Position numbers and translations under genes: made by a program. The notes below the pieces were generated by a model, which did no database searches, was not told the DNA's origin, and was given only the letters and a program-made list of their open reading frames with translations. Positions 52,063 to 59,859 of a DNA stretch of 64,000 nucleotides are shown here, in pieces; positions within the stretch are counted from its first letter, which is position 1, and every line of letters starts with the position of its first letter. Origin of the DNA: Nocardia terpenica (GTDB taxonomy: Bacteria > Actinomycetota > Actinomycetes > Mycobacteriales > Mycobacteriaceae). The stretch covers positions 248,001 to 312,000 of the forward strand of contig NZ_JABMCZ010000002.1 in the NCBI RefSeq assembly GCF_013186535.1, written 5' to 3'.

Positions 52063-52090
52063 CGAGGTGTGCACGCTGGGATGACAGGGT
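52038..52090. repeat. Hairpin-headed repeat at the sigma factor 3' end
   Basis: CCCGGC-cAAAAGCAc-GCCGGG followed by two 22-nt units (GCACGCCGGGATGACGAGGT.., GCACGCTGGGATGACAGGGT..). It spans the sigma factor stop codon and fills the short gap to the convergent LysR gene, so it may work as a bidirectional terminator. Confidence 0.7.
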
Positions 52091-52106
52091 GGCGTCACAG
52101 TGCCGA

Positions 52107-53057
52107 TTACGACACGCCGAGTGTCGGTTGCCGCTCGGTGGCGGCCGGGTGCCGGGCGAGCAGGGCGTCGAGGCGGGTGCCGACGTCCGCGCAGTTCTGG
52201 CGGATCACCGACAGGAATGCCGCGAGGACCGGGGAGGAATCGGTCACGCGGAAGGACATTTGCAGGTCCGGCAGCCGGAATCGGGGGGTGACGTCGCAGA
52301 ACCGGATGTCGTTGCGGGTGATCAGTCGCATTCGGGCGGGGCCGAGGCCGACCCCGGCGGAGCATGCGGCGAGCCCGGCAATGGTGTGGATGTCGCGCGC
52401 CAGCGCGGCGGCGGCCAGCACTTCCGGGTCGAACAGCGAGCTCAGGTAGGAACTCGCCGCGTCCGCGCTGAGAATGAGCGGTTCCCGGGACAGCTGCTCG
52501 GCGGCGACGGATGGGCGTCCGGCGAACGGATGTGCCAGTGCGACCACGGCAATCAGGTGGTCCGCGCCGATCGGCACCGTGACCAGGTCCTCCGCTCCGG
52601 CGCCGCGGGGGCTGCCCCGCCCGACGGCGACATCCAGGTCGCCCGCAAGCAGGGCGGCCGCGGCAGTGGGACTGTCGAGTTCTTGCAGCGTGAGCCGGAC
52701 TTCGGGATGGGTTCGGCGGAACCGGCCGAGCACTCCCGGCAGCGGGTCGAGCAGCGCGGAGCCGATGAACCCGATCCGCAGCCGCCCGGTCTCCCCGCGC
52801 GCCGCCCGGCCCGCGTCGATCCGGGCGCGGCTCATCTCCGCGAGCGCGGCGCGCGCCCGGGCGAGGAACGCTTCCCCGGCGGCGGTGGGGAAGACGCCCC
52901 GCGGGGTGCGGTCGAACAGCCGCTCGCCGATCTCCCGCTCCAAAGCGGCGATCTGGGCCGACAGCGGCGGCTGCGCAATGCCCAAAGATGCTGCGGCGCG
53001 GCCGAAATGCTGGTGCTCGGCGAGCGCGAGCGCGTAGCGAAGATGACGAGCTTCCAC
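52107..53057 (-). CDS. LysR-family transcriptional regulator
   Basis: 316 residues from a GTG at 53057 (the longer frame to 53093 adds a non-family leader). The N-terminal winged helix-turn-helix is typical: EARHLRYALALAEHQHFGRA, then SLGIAQPPLSAQIAALEREIGERLFDRTPRGV. A periplasmic-binding-like effector domain follows (LRIGFIGSALLDPLPGVL, LLAGDLDVAVGRG). It is divergent from the alpha/beta hydrolase at 53175, the standard layout for a LysR regulator and its target. A 19-bp inverted repeat lies just upstream. Confidence 0.9.
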   Translation of the reverse strand: MEARHLRYALALAEHQHFGRAAASLGIAQPPLSAQIAALEREIGERLFDRTPRGVFPTAAGEAFLARARAALAEMSRARIDAGRAARGETGRLRIGFIGSALLDPLPGVLGRFRRTHPEVRLTLQELDSPTAAAALLAGDLDVAVGRGSPRGAGAEDLVTVPIGADHLIAVVALAHPFAGRPSVAAEQLSREPLILSADAASSYLSSLFDPEVLAAAALARDIHTIAGLAACSAGVGLGPARMRLITRNDIRFCDVTPRFRLPDLQMSFRVTDSSPVLAAFLSVIRQNCADVGTRLDALLARHPAATERQPTLGVS

Positions 53058-53065
53058 CGGTTCGA

Positions 53066-53084
53066 CGATACATACGAAGTATCG
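53066..53084. promoter_or_regulatory. Candidate LysR operator
   Basis: CGATAC-7 nt-GTATCG is a perfect 6-bp inverted repeat containing ATAC-N7-GTAT, a T-N11-A-type arrangement. It sits 9 nt before the LysR start and about 90 nt before the divergent hydrolase. Confidence 0.45.
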
Positions 53085-53174
53085 CAAGCACATTCGTCAG
53101 ATATGACGGTGGATGACGCCGGAGCGCGGGTGTGACCTGGTGAGGCCGTTGACCTTTACCCAGAAGGGCTCCAC

Positions 53175-54035
53175 GTGAATCGCTCGACCTCGTCCGAGAC
53201 CGTTGTCCTCCTCGTGCACGGCGCCTGGCACTGCGCAGCGCATTGGACGTCGACGCAGCGCGCGCTGGCCTGCCACGGCCTCGCCAGCATCGCCATCGAC
53301 CTGCCCGGAAGTGGGCTCGGCGCACCGATTCCCAGCGGATACCTCCAGCCCGGTCAGCCCGGGCTCGCCAGCGAGAGGTCGGCGCTGAGCGGTATCACGA
53401 TGCGGCACACCACCGATGCCGTGCTCGAGGCGCTGGCCGGTGTCCGCACGCGGTACCGGAATGTGGTTCTGCTCGCCCACAGCGCCGGTGGTTCGGCGGC
53501 ATCGGCCGCCGCGGAGCAGGCCCCGGAACTCCTCGACCACCTGGTGTATCTATCCGCATTCGTCCCCGCGGGCAGGCCCCGATTCGCCGATTACATTGCG
53601 GCCGAGGAGAATTCCGATGCGGTCCAGATTCCACCGGTCGGCGACCCGGCCGAACTCGGTGCGATCCGGATCAATCCGCTGTCCCCCGATCCCGCCGTCA
53701 TCGATGTCATCCGGCGAGCATTCCGCAACGACCTTCCCGCGACCGCCCCGAACTCCTGGCGGCAGTTCCTGCACCCGGATCACCCGTTCTCGAACTTCAT
53801 TACGCCGGTTCCGGTTTCGGCCGAGCGCTGGGGTCGGCTCCCGCGCTCCTACATCAGGTTGACCGAGGACCTCGCCCTGCCGCCCGCGACACAGGACCTG
53901 ATGATCTCGGAAGCCGATCAACTGGTGCCGGACAACCCGATCCGGGTGCATTCACTGCCGGGCGGCCACTCACCATTCGTCACCCGGCCCGCCGAACTGG
54001 CGACGATGCTCACCACGATCGCATTGACCCGATGA
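53175..54035 (+). CDS. Alpha/beta hydrolase
   Basis: 286 residues from a GTG with AGAAGGG upstream. The oxyanion-side motif VVLLVHGAWH and the nucleophile elbow LLAHSAGGS (GxSxG-like, reading AHSAGG) are present. The final His is in LPGGHSPFVTRP and an acidic residue lies in ISEADQLVPDNP. The pattern resembles salicylate esterase-like hydrolases. The likely reaction is ester or amide hydrolysis of a small molecule, with substrate unknown. It is likely controlled by the divergent LysR regulator. The 146-nt gap downstream to the convergent GyrI-like gene has a weak CAGGTG/CACCTG hairpin at 54077-54096. Confidence 0.85.
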   Translation: MNRSTSSETVVLLVHGAWHCAAHWTSTQRALACHGLASIAIDLPGSGLGAPIPSGYLQPGQPGLASERSALSGITMRHTTDAVLEALAGVRTRYRNVVLLAHSAGGSAASAAAEQAPELLDHLVYLSAFVPAGRPRFADYIAAEENSDAVQIPPVGDPAELGAIRINPLSPDPAVIDVIRRAFRNDLPATAPNSWRQFLHPDHPFSNFITPVPVSAERWGRLPRSYIRLTEDLALPPATQDLMISEADQLVPDNPIRVHSLPGGHSPFVTRPAELATMLTTIALTR

Positions 54036-54181
54036 CGATCGGTGCCTTCGTTCAGCTGTTCGGCGTCACGGTCATGCAGGTGGCCGCCCTCACCTGTCTC
54101 ACGCCAGAATTCGCGCTCGACCTCTCGCCGAAGCGACGGCTCCCCAGCGGTGATACGTACCCGCCTGGAAGGGCATCGACA

Positions 54182-54724
54182 TCATCTGCCGGACAAGCCA
54201 TCTCCGACGGCAGGGGCGGCCACGTCCGGCGGCTCAGCCGGGCCAACGAGCCAGTTCAGTTCGGTGCGCAGGTCTGTGGGATCCATATCCGGGGCCGGGC
54301 GCGTGTGGTAGACCTCCCATCGCACCGGCCCGGCCGCGCGGCCCTGCTTGCCGATCCAAGACTGCAAACGATCCCATGCCAGGCTCAAACCGTCGAAGCC
54401 ACCGATATGGACGACCCGGGCGACCAGGCCCGCGGGCAGAGCACCGGTGACGACGCCACGCTCCGGTCGCACGGCCCGGTCGACGACGAAACCCACCTCG
54501 AGGTCGATCGATTCGCCGGAGATCCCCCGGTACAGGCAGAACGCGGGTCCGCCGATCACCGCCTCCTGCGCGGCGACCACCTCCGGCAACACACGAAACG
54601 ATGCGTCGAAGAAGTCCCGCAGCCCGGACAGCGGAACCGTGCCCCGAACGACCGCCGTCCCCACCTCGGCGACCTCGAGCAGAACAGGGTCGGCCGCCTG
54701 AGCGCCAGCGATGTGATCGACCAC
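54182..54724 (-). CDS. GyrI-like / effector-binding domain protein
   Basis: 180 residues from a GTG at 54724 with TGAGGAAAG 2-8 nt upstream; the frame extends to 54775. It shows the SHS2 repeat pattern of GyrI-like proteins: VAEVGTAVVRGTVPLSGLRD, FFDASFRVLPEVVAAQ, ISGESIDLEVGFVV, LPAGLVARVVHIGGFDGLSL and a final WEVYHTRPAPDMDPTDLRTE. There is no DNA-binding domain. Stand-alone members bind small ligands, and some hydrolyse reactive compounds. No partner gene is evident; the broken hydrolase lies upstream on the same strand. Confidence 0.8.
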   Translation of the reverse strand: MVDHIAGAQAADPVLLEVAEVGTAVVRGTVPLSGLRDFFDASFRVLPEVVAAQEAVIGGPAFCLYRGISGESIDLEVGFVVDRAVRPERGVVTGALPAGLVARVVHIGGFDGLSLAWDRLQSWIGKQGRAAGPVRWEVYHTRPAPDMDPTDLRTELNWLVGPAEPPDVAAPAVGDGLSGR

Positions 54725-54806
54725 GGCTTTCCTCACTGTCGCAGGAACCTTCCGCAGTACAGACGACACAGCCACTCGGAATTCATCGCTGACAGCTTCG
54801 CGAGCG

Positions 54807-55502
54807 TCATACCCACCCCCTCACCCCTTCGAAAAATCCGTCGAAATCGTCGAAATGTATGAAGTGGCCGGTTCGGGGGATGGTGCGGAGTTCGAAGCCG
54901 GATGTGCGGTACTCGTTGGCGCGGTGGGTGGGGAGTAATGTGCTCGGGTCTGCTCGTAGGATCAGGGAGGGCACCAAGGGGCGTACCGGGACGTAGGCGG
55001 TTTCGCGGTAGTTCAACGATGTTGTGTCGGGGTCCCAGTCGGCCAACTCGGCTAGGCGAGCCTGTATGGAGCTGTCGGTCCACGATGGGAAGGCTGCTCG
55101 GAGGTCTGCGGCGGTCAGGTTTTTCACCGCCCGCATCGGGGGTAGCACCGAGCCCCATCCGGCTGTGGTGCTCGGGTGCCAGGCCGGGTCCTCGTAGATT
55201 GCGCGCTGGGGATGTAGGTGCTCGACGATCATGGCCAGGAGTACGGCGCCGAGTGAGTGGCCTATTGCCAGTTCTATGCCGTTCGGGGCCATGGCCAGTA
55301 AATCGTCGGCCCAGCGCTCACGGCTGTACCTGCCCCTTGGGCTGCGGCCGTGGCCGGTTAGATCGGGCGCCAGGACGCGATATCCGTGGGCGGCCAGTGC
55401 GGGGCCGACCTGCCATCATGTGCGCGAGCTCGCCGAGAGGCCGTGGATCAGTAGTGCCACCCGGTCGCCGCGGCCCCACTCTCGCACGTGCAACCGGGTC
55501 AC
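54807..55502 (-). pseudogene. Alpha/beta hydrolase gene interrupted by an in-frame TGA
   Basis: A GTG at 55502 with AGGTGA upstream opens a hydrolase frame: VALLIHGLSASSRT, then TGA at 55418-55416, then WQVGPALAAHGYRVLAPDLT, IGHSLGAVL (nucleophile elbow) and the terminal RTGHFIHFDDFDGF with the catalytic His. Without the stop the product would be about 231 residues, which fits a compact family member. The stop sits where the family usually has Trp (TGG to TGA), so I read it as a point nonsense mutation. The intact downstream frame opens at an ATG at 55292, which lacks the oxyanion motif. Confidence 0.75.
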
Positions 55503-55538
55503 CAGGGCATCACCTGTCGGATTCTAGATTTCGTCCCG

Positions 55539-56183
55539 TTACCGGCGCCAGAAGAAATGGTGGACCACTCCGCTCGGGCTCGGGATCTTCTCCAGGTGGT
55601 AGCGGTCGGTCAGTTCGTCCGGTGTGGTCCACAGTCTTTCGCCGCCGCCCAGTTCTACCGGTGCGACCGCGATGTGCATGGTGTCGATCAGGTCGGCGGC
55701 GAGGAATTCTCGGACCGTGTGGACGCCGCCGCCGATGCGGACGTCCTTGCCTTCGGCGGCGGTGAACGCCTGGGCCAGGGCCTGTTCGGGGGTGGTGTCG
55801 AGGAAATGGAATGTGGTGGCGCCGAGGGTGAACGAGGGGCGCACGTGGTGGGTGAGGACGAAAACCGGGGTGCGGAAGGGGGGTTCGGCGCCCCACCAGC
55901 CCTGCCAGTCGTGGTTCTCCCAGGGGCCGCGCTGAGGGCCGAACTTGTTGCGGCCCATGATTTCCGCGCCGATATTGGCGGACCAGTCGCGGGTGATGAA
56001 GTCGTCGAGGCCGTAGGAGCCGCCGGGGTCGGTGCGGCCCACCCAGTGGGCGGTGGCGCCCGCCCAGGACAGCAGGTCGGCCGGGTCGGCGTGGCCGAAC
56101 GGGCGTTCGCGGCTCTGACCCTCACCGGAGCCGTAGCCGTCGCTGGACACGGTGAAGCAGTGGATGCGGACCATCTGTGCCAT
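55539..56183 (-). CDS. Dihydrofolate reductase-like / RibD C-terminal domain reductase
   Basis: 214 residues; ATG at 56183 with AAAGGAT upstream. Family signs: IHCFTVSSDGYGSGEGQS at the start, IGAEIMGRNKFGP, PVFVLTHHVRPSF, GGVHTVREFLAADLIDTMHIAVAPVELGGGERLW. The GGG-containing strand is the NADPH-binding part. These proteins are NADPH-dependent reductases of unknown physiological substrate. It is divergent from the HxlR regulator across 57 nt containing a strong palindrome, a typical regulator-target pair. Confidence 0.88.
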   Translation of the reverse strand: MAQMVRIHCFTVSSDGYGSGEGQSRERPFGHADPADLLSWAGATAHWVGRTDPGGSYGLDDFITRDWSANIGAEIMGRNKFGPQRGPWENHDWQGWWGAEPPFRTPVFVLTHHVRPSFTLGATTFHFLDTTPEQALAQAFTAAEGKDVRIGGGVHTVREFLAADLIDTMHIAVAPVELGGGERLWTTPDELTDRYHLEKIPSPSGVVHHFFWRR

Positions 56184-56194
56184 GGAGATCCTTT

Positions 56195-56215
56195 CCGATT
56201 GCAATCTGCAATCGG
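56195..56215. promoter_or_regulatory. Palindromic operator between the reductase and HxlR genes
   Basis: CCGATTGCA-atc-TGCAATCGG is a perfect 9-bp inverted repeat with a 3-nt centre. It lies in the 57-nt space between two divergent starts. HxlR proteins are dimeric winged-helix regulators that bind such sites, so this is the likely operator for both genes. Confidence 0.65.
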
Positions 56216-56240
56216 TATTCAATCTAGCTAGACTGATCTC

Positions 56241-56798
56241 ATGGCGCAACCAGTTGCTCATGACAAGCTTCCGGTGACACCGGGTAGGTCGGGGTGTCCG
56301 ATCAATATGACGATCGAGCTGCTCGGGGATCGATGGAGCCTGATCGTGTTGCGCGACATCATGTTCGGTGGCCACACCCACTTTCGTGAGCTGCTGGCCG
56401 GGTCCCTGGAGGGCATCGCGTCGAACATCCTGGCCGCCCGGCTCGTGAAGCTGGTCGACGCGGGGCTGCTCACCCGCGACGACGATCCGAGCCACCGGCA
56501 GAAGGTCCACTACCACCTGACCGAGGCGTCGATCCAGCTCGTCCCGGTGCTGGCCCAACTGGGCGCGTGGGGCGCGCGGTGGCTGGACACGACGCCGGAG
56601 CTGACCGTGCGCGCCGAGCTGCTGGCCGCCGGTGGTCCCCCGCTGTGGGAGCGGTTCATAGCCGAACTTCGGGCCACCCACCTGGATGGAGTACCGGCGC
56701 CCGCCGATGGGGTGCTCGCGGAACTGACCGCCGCCTACGAGGCCGCGGACAGCCGAGCCCGTCACCGAATGCGCTGCGGGGCAACCGGTCAGCCATAA
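56241..56798 (+). CDS. HxlR-family transcriptional regulator
   Basis: 185 residues, ATG start. The HxlR winged helix is clear: CPINMTIELLGDRWSLIVLRDIMFGG, HFRELLAGSLEGIASNILAARL, LVDAGLLTRDDDPSHRQKVHYHLTEA. The conserved N-terminal Cys (SGCPI), a redox or electrophile sensor in some members, is present. A C-terminal extension of about 60 residues is of unknown use. It probably represses the divergent reductase and itself through the palindrome at 56195-56215. The epoxide hydrolase starts 20 nt after its stop and may belong to the same transcript. Confidence 0.9.
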   Translation: MAQPVAHDKLPVTPGRSGCPINMTIELLGDRWSLIVLRDIMFGGHTHFRELLAGSLEGIASNILAARLVKLVDAGLLTRDDDPSHRQKVHYHLTEASIQLVPVLAQLGAWGARWLDTTPELTVRAELLAAGGPPLWERFIAELRATHLDGVPAPADGVLAELTAAYEAADSRARHRMRCGATGQP

Positions 56799-56817
56799 CC
56801 GCAGGTAGGATGGCCCC

Positions 56818-57990
56818 ATGCCGGACGACCTGCCCCGCCCCGAGCCGTTCGCCGAGCGGGCCGCCGCCGCGGCGCTCGACGATCTCCGGGCGCGGCTGCG
56901 CGCCACGCGCTGGCCGGATGCGCCGCGGGGCGCCGGATGGTCGCTCGGGGCGGATCTGGAGTATCTGCGCGAGCTGGTCGACTATTGGGGGCACGAGTTC
57001 GATTGGCGGGCACAGGAGGAGGCGCTGTACCGGCTCCCCCGGTTCCGAATCTCGGTGGGCGGGTTGGGGATACACTTCGTGCACGCACGCGCCGTCGCGC
57101 CGACCGGGCCGGTGCTGCCGCTGGTGCTCGGGCACGGGTGGCCGGACTCGTTCTGGCGCTATTCGAAAGTTGTTCCGCTGCTGGCAGATCCGGGAGCGCA
57201 CGGCGCCGATCCCGCCGACGCGTTCGATGTGGTCGTGCCGGACATGCCGGGCTTCGGGTACTCCGATCGCCCCACCGGGGCGCCGCTGGACGCGATCGCG
57301 GTGGCCGACCTGTGGGCCGAACTCATGTCCGCCCTCGGTTATTCGCGGTTCGGCGCGGCGGGCGGCGACCACGGTAGTCATGTGAGCCGCTATCTCGGGC
57401 TGGATCATGCCGATCGGGTGGTGGCCGTCCATCGCACCGACGCGGGCCTGCCCGTATTCACCGGCGACCGAGCGGATCTCACGCCGGAGGAGCGCGCCTG
57501 GCTCGATGATGCGGCGACGTGGGGCGCCACCGAGGGAGCCTACGCCGCCGTGCATCGCACCAAACCGCAGACCGCGGCATTCGGTCTCACCGATTCTCCG
57601 GTCGGGCTGGCCGCGTGGATCGTGGAGAAGCTGCGGGCGTGGAGCGACTGCGGCGGAGACCTCGAGCGCAGTTTCACCAAGGACGAGATCCTGACGAACG
57701 TCACGATCTACTGGCTCACCGAGACGATCGGCTCGTCCATGCGCATGTACCACGCGAATGCCGCGATCCCGCCCGCGCAGCACGCCCGCCGGGTCGAGGT
57801 GCCGTCCGGCTTCGCGTTGTTCCCCGGCGATATCATGCTGCCGCCGCGAACCTGGCTGGGCCGCATGGCGAATACCGTGCGCGTGACCGAGCCCGCCCGC
57901 GGCGGACACTTCGCGCCGTTCGAGGAGCCGGAACTGTATGCGGAGGAACTGCGCGCCTTCTTCCGGCCCTACCGCGCGGCCGCGGTCTGA
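56818..57990 (+). CDS. Epoxide hydrolase (EHN domain plus alpha/beta hydrolase)
   Basis: 390 residues; ATG at 56818. The N-terminal EHN segment (PFAERAAAAALDDLRARLRA, then YWGHEFDWRAQEEALYRLPR) precedes the alpha/beta core. Motifs are LGHGWPDSFW (oxyanion HGxP), GGDHGSHVSRY (nucleophile Asp) and ARGGHFAPFEEPE (catalytic His). Length and order match bacterial homologues of microsomal epoxide hydrolase, which open epoxides to diols. Substrate is unknown. It follows the HxlR gene by 20 nt. A perfect 10-bp hairpin lies directly after the stop. Confidence 0.9.
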   Translation: MPDDLPRPEPFAERAAAAALDDLRARLRATRWPDAPRGAGWSLGADLEYLRELVDYWGHEFDWRAQEEALYRLPRFRISVGGLGIHFVHARAVAPTGPVLPLVLGHGWPDSFWRYSKVVPLLADPGAHGADPADAFDVVVPDMPGFGYSDRPTGAPLDAIAVADLWAELMSALGYSRFGAAGGDHGSHVSRYLGLDHADRVVAVHRTDAGLPVFTGDRADLTPEERAWLDDAATWGATEGAYAAVHRTKPQTAAFGLTDSPVGLAAWIVEKLRAWSDCGGDLERSFTKDEILTNVTIYWLTETIGSSMRMYHANAAIPPAQHARRVEVPSGFALFPGDIMLPPRTWLGRMANTVRVTEPARGGHFAPFEEPELYAEELRAFFRPYRAAAV

Positions 57991-57992
57991 CG

Positions 57993-58034
57993 GATGCCTC
58001 GGCGCACCGATCGCGACATACGCACCGAGGCATC
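57993..58034. terminator. Bidirectional terminator-like hairpin
   Basis: GATGCCTCGG (57993-58002) and CCGAGGCATC (58025-58034) pair perfectly over 10 bp with a 22-nt loop. It starts 3 nt after the epoxide hydrolase stop and lies 23 nt after the minus-strand small gene. There is no T-tract. Confidence 0.5.
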
Positions 58035-58057
58035 GTATTTCGTCTACATCGCCAGGG

Positions 58058-58156
58058 TCATGACGGCATCCCCATGTTCATGATGGCCGCGAGGATGCCA
58101 TTGAGATCGTTCATAAGACTGGTGACGACATTCAGTATTCCACCGAACTGACCCAT
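58058..58156 (-). CDS. Predicted 32-residue hydrophobic peptide
   Basis: ATG at 58156, TGA at 58058. AAGGGAG lies about 11 nt upstream. The product begins MGQFGGILNVV and ends AAIMNMGMPS. It is almost entirely Ile, Leu, Val, Met, Ala, Gly and Asn with a single Asp and no basic residue, compatible with one amphipathic or membrane-seeking helix. It is the last gene of the minus-strand unit KASIII-like, cupin-like, peptide, 76 nt after the cupin stop and just before a terminator-like hairpin. I know no family for it. It could be a leaderless bioactive peptide, a small membrane partner, or a chance frame; context favours a real gene. Confidence 0.5.
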   Translation of the reverse strand: MGQFGGILNVVTSLMNDLNGILAAIMNMGMPS

Positions 58157-58232
58157 TACTTCCGAATCTCCCTTCAACCGAGCCGAGGACATATGGTCTT
58201 CGGCGCGGCCTCCCGGCCGGATGGGTGCCGAC

Positions 58233-58559
58233 TCAGTTGGGCAGGGCGATGGTCATGAGAAGCAGAGGCCGGTCGGAAAGGTTGTGCAGGCGATGGCGAA
58301 CGGACGGTTCCCGGAGGCAGTCGTAGATCATCTGCCCGGACAGGAGCGTGCCGCGGCGGATTGTCCGGTCGCGGTCGTCGAGGAGTTCCACCGGGCCACC
58401 GGAGATGACGATCGAGATGGCGGGATGACCGCCGCGGGGCAGGCCGGAGGTGTCGGGTGGGACTCGCTCCAGCCAGCATCGGATGCCGTCCCGATCGAGG
58501 AGAACGGTGGCGCCGTCGCGGTCGAAATCGCCGTCACCGGTGCGGGATTCGTCCGGCAT
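58233..58559 (-). CDS. Small cupin-like protein of unknown function
   Basis: 108 residues; the ATG at 58559 follows the stop of the KASIII-like gene by one base, implying translational coupling. The sequence alternates short strands (ATVLLDRDGIRCWLERV, PAISIVISGGPVELLDD, VRHRLHNLSDRPLLLMTI) with turns, in the manner of a single-domain cupin. Metal ligands of the classic HxH-E-H set are not obvious. It may bind or cyclise an intermediate, or only support the enzyme upstream. The function is inference from context. Confidence 0.6.
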   Translation of the reverse strand: MPDESRTGDGDFDRDGATVLLDRDGIRCWLERVPPDTSGLPRGGHPAISIVISGGPVELLDDRDRTIRRGTLLSGQMIYDCLREPSVRHRLHNLSDRPLLLMTIALPN

Positions 58560-58560
58560 C

Positions 58561-59628
58561 TCAGTACGGCGCCTGGACGACCACGCAGGACCAAGTGAAA
58601 CCGGCGCCCGCGCTGAACACCAGGGCCGCCTCGCCGGGCGCGAGCTTGTAGTCGGTGAGCAGGTCGGCGACACTGGCGGTGGCATCGCCCGCACCGAGAT
58701 GCCCGGTGTCCCTGCCGATATCGACCAGCTCCGCGGTCAGCGCATCGGTCAGCATCGGAAACCACGAGCCGTCCAACGTCTTTCGGCCGAACCGGGGCAG
58801 CAGGGCGTAGCGCAGCCGCGAATCGTTCGCGGCCAGGCCGGAATCGGCCAGCGCGGTCGCCACCACCCGCCGGATCGCCGCCCGGTTGGCGTCCACGAAC
58901 GCCTCGCTGCCGTGCGCCTTCAGGTACACCCGTTTGGTGGCGCGCATGTCCACCACCTCGCGCACGGTACGCGCGGCGGCGCCGAACGGATCGTCCCCGC
59001 GATGCATGAGCTCGAGCTCCGGCGCCGCCACGGTGGCGATGGCGCGCAGCAGCAGCGGATCCTCCGGCGCGGCCGGAACCCGAAGCAGCACAGCGGTTCC
59101 CGCATCGCCGTAGGCCACCCCGTAGTCGCTGCGCCACCGGTCGAAGCCGGGTCCGTCGAACCGGTCCCCCGTCGTCACCAGCGCGAGTCGGCCGACCGCA
59201 CGGCCGTTCGGCCCGGGGACCAGCGGGCTGCCGACGAGATGTTCGAACGACAGCCGGGCCGCCGCCAGCTCCAGCGCGGCCGAGCCGCCGTTGCACATCT
59301 GCTGGATACCCACCGGCATGGTGTTGCGCGCGCCGAGCTCACCGGCGACGTAGTGCGCGGGCGACCACATGTCGTGACCCTGGTAGTACATCCACGCGTG
59401 GCAGATCAGGTCGATATCGAGCGGGTCGATCCGGCCGACCTCCACCGCCGTCCGGGCCGCGGCCACCGCCAGCTCGGGCGGCGACTCACCGTCGGAGACG
59501 GGCACCTCGTCGTGCCCGAGATCCTGGGCGTCGCGGGCCCGCAGCCGCCCGCCCGCGAGGGCCTCGGCGATCGTGGCGCGGCCGTCCGGCAGCCGCAGCT
59601 GCGCCGCCACAATTCCTATCGGAACCAT
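58561..59628 (-). CDS. KASIII-like condensing enzyme or acyltransferase with altered active site
   Basis: 355 residues; ATG at 59628 with TAGGA about 11 nt upstream (a GTG three codons earlier is possible). The thiolase fold of FabH-type enzymes is recognisable: VEVGRIDPLDIDLICHAWM, GIQQMCNGGSAALELA with nucleophile Cys112, and VAYGDAGTAVLL. The other catalytic signatures differ: the HQAN motif is absent (ALLPRFGRK in that area) and the Asn motif reads GHLGAGDATASV. Such changes occur in KASIII relatives that transfer acyl groups (CerJ/DpsC-like) rather than condense with malonyl-ACP. It is divergent from the acyl carrier protein gene and first in a three-gene unit. Confidence 0.75.
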   Translation of the reverse strand: MVPIGIVAAQLRLPDGRATIAEALAGGRLRARDAQDLGHDEVPVSDGESPPELAVAAARTAVEVGRIDPLDIDLICHAWMYYQGHDMWSPAHYVAGELGARNTMPVGIQQMCNGGSAALELAAARLSFEHLVGSPLVPGPNGRAVGRLALVTTGDRFDGPGFDRWRSDYGVAYGDAGTAVLLRVPAAPEDPLLLRAIATVAAPELELMHRGDDPFGAAARTVREVVDMRATKRVYLKAHGSEAFVDANRAAIRRVVATALADSGLAANDSRLRYALLPRFGRKTLDGSWFPMLTDALTAELVDIGRDTGHLGAGDATASVADLLTDYKLAPGEAALVFSAGAGFTWSCVVVQAPY

Positions 59629-59859
59629 TGTTCGCACGGTCCTACCGCCTTTCCGTCGGGGACATGAAAAGCCATGCTCGAACGATTTCATAAAAGCGAG
59701 ATAAATCGCCGGTAAAAATACGTCCGGCGGCCGCGGAAACCCGCTGATCAGAAAGTGCGGATACTACTTTCCGGACATGGATACGCCCATTGGACGAATT
59801 GCCGGGCGGGTTGATCGGGGCTTTGATCGAGGGACGGAAATTCCATCGAGGAGGTCACC
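59629..59859. promoter_or_regulatory. Divergent promoter region of the ketosynthase locus
   Basis: 231 nt between the KASIII-like and acyl carrier protein starts. The part next to the minus-strand gene is AT-rich (59690-59725). GAAAGT (59751-59756) and ACTTTC (59766-59771) form an inverted repeat with a 9-nt centre, a candidate regulator site. GAGGAGG just before 59860 is the ribosome site of the carrier protein. Confidence 0.4.

Noticed and set aside
54032..54181. A small coupled gene starting at the ATGA overlap after the alpha/beta hydrolase stop
   Set aside because: The frame begins plausibly (MTIGAFVQLFGVTVMQVAAL) but runs into the antisense of the GyrI-like gene with no natural end. 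It could be a truncated remnant, but evidence is too thin for a feature.
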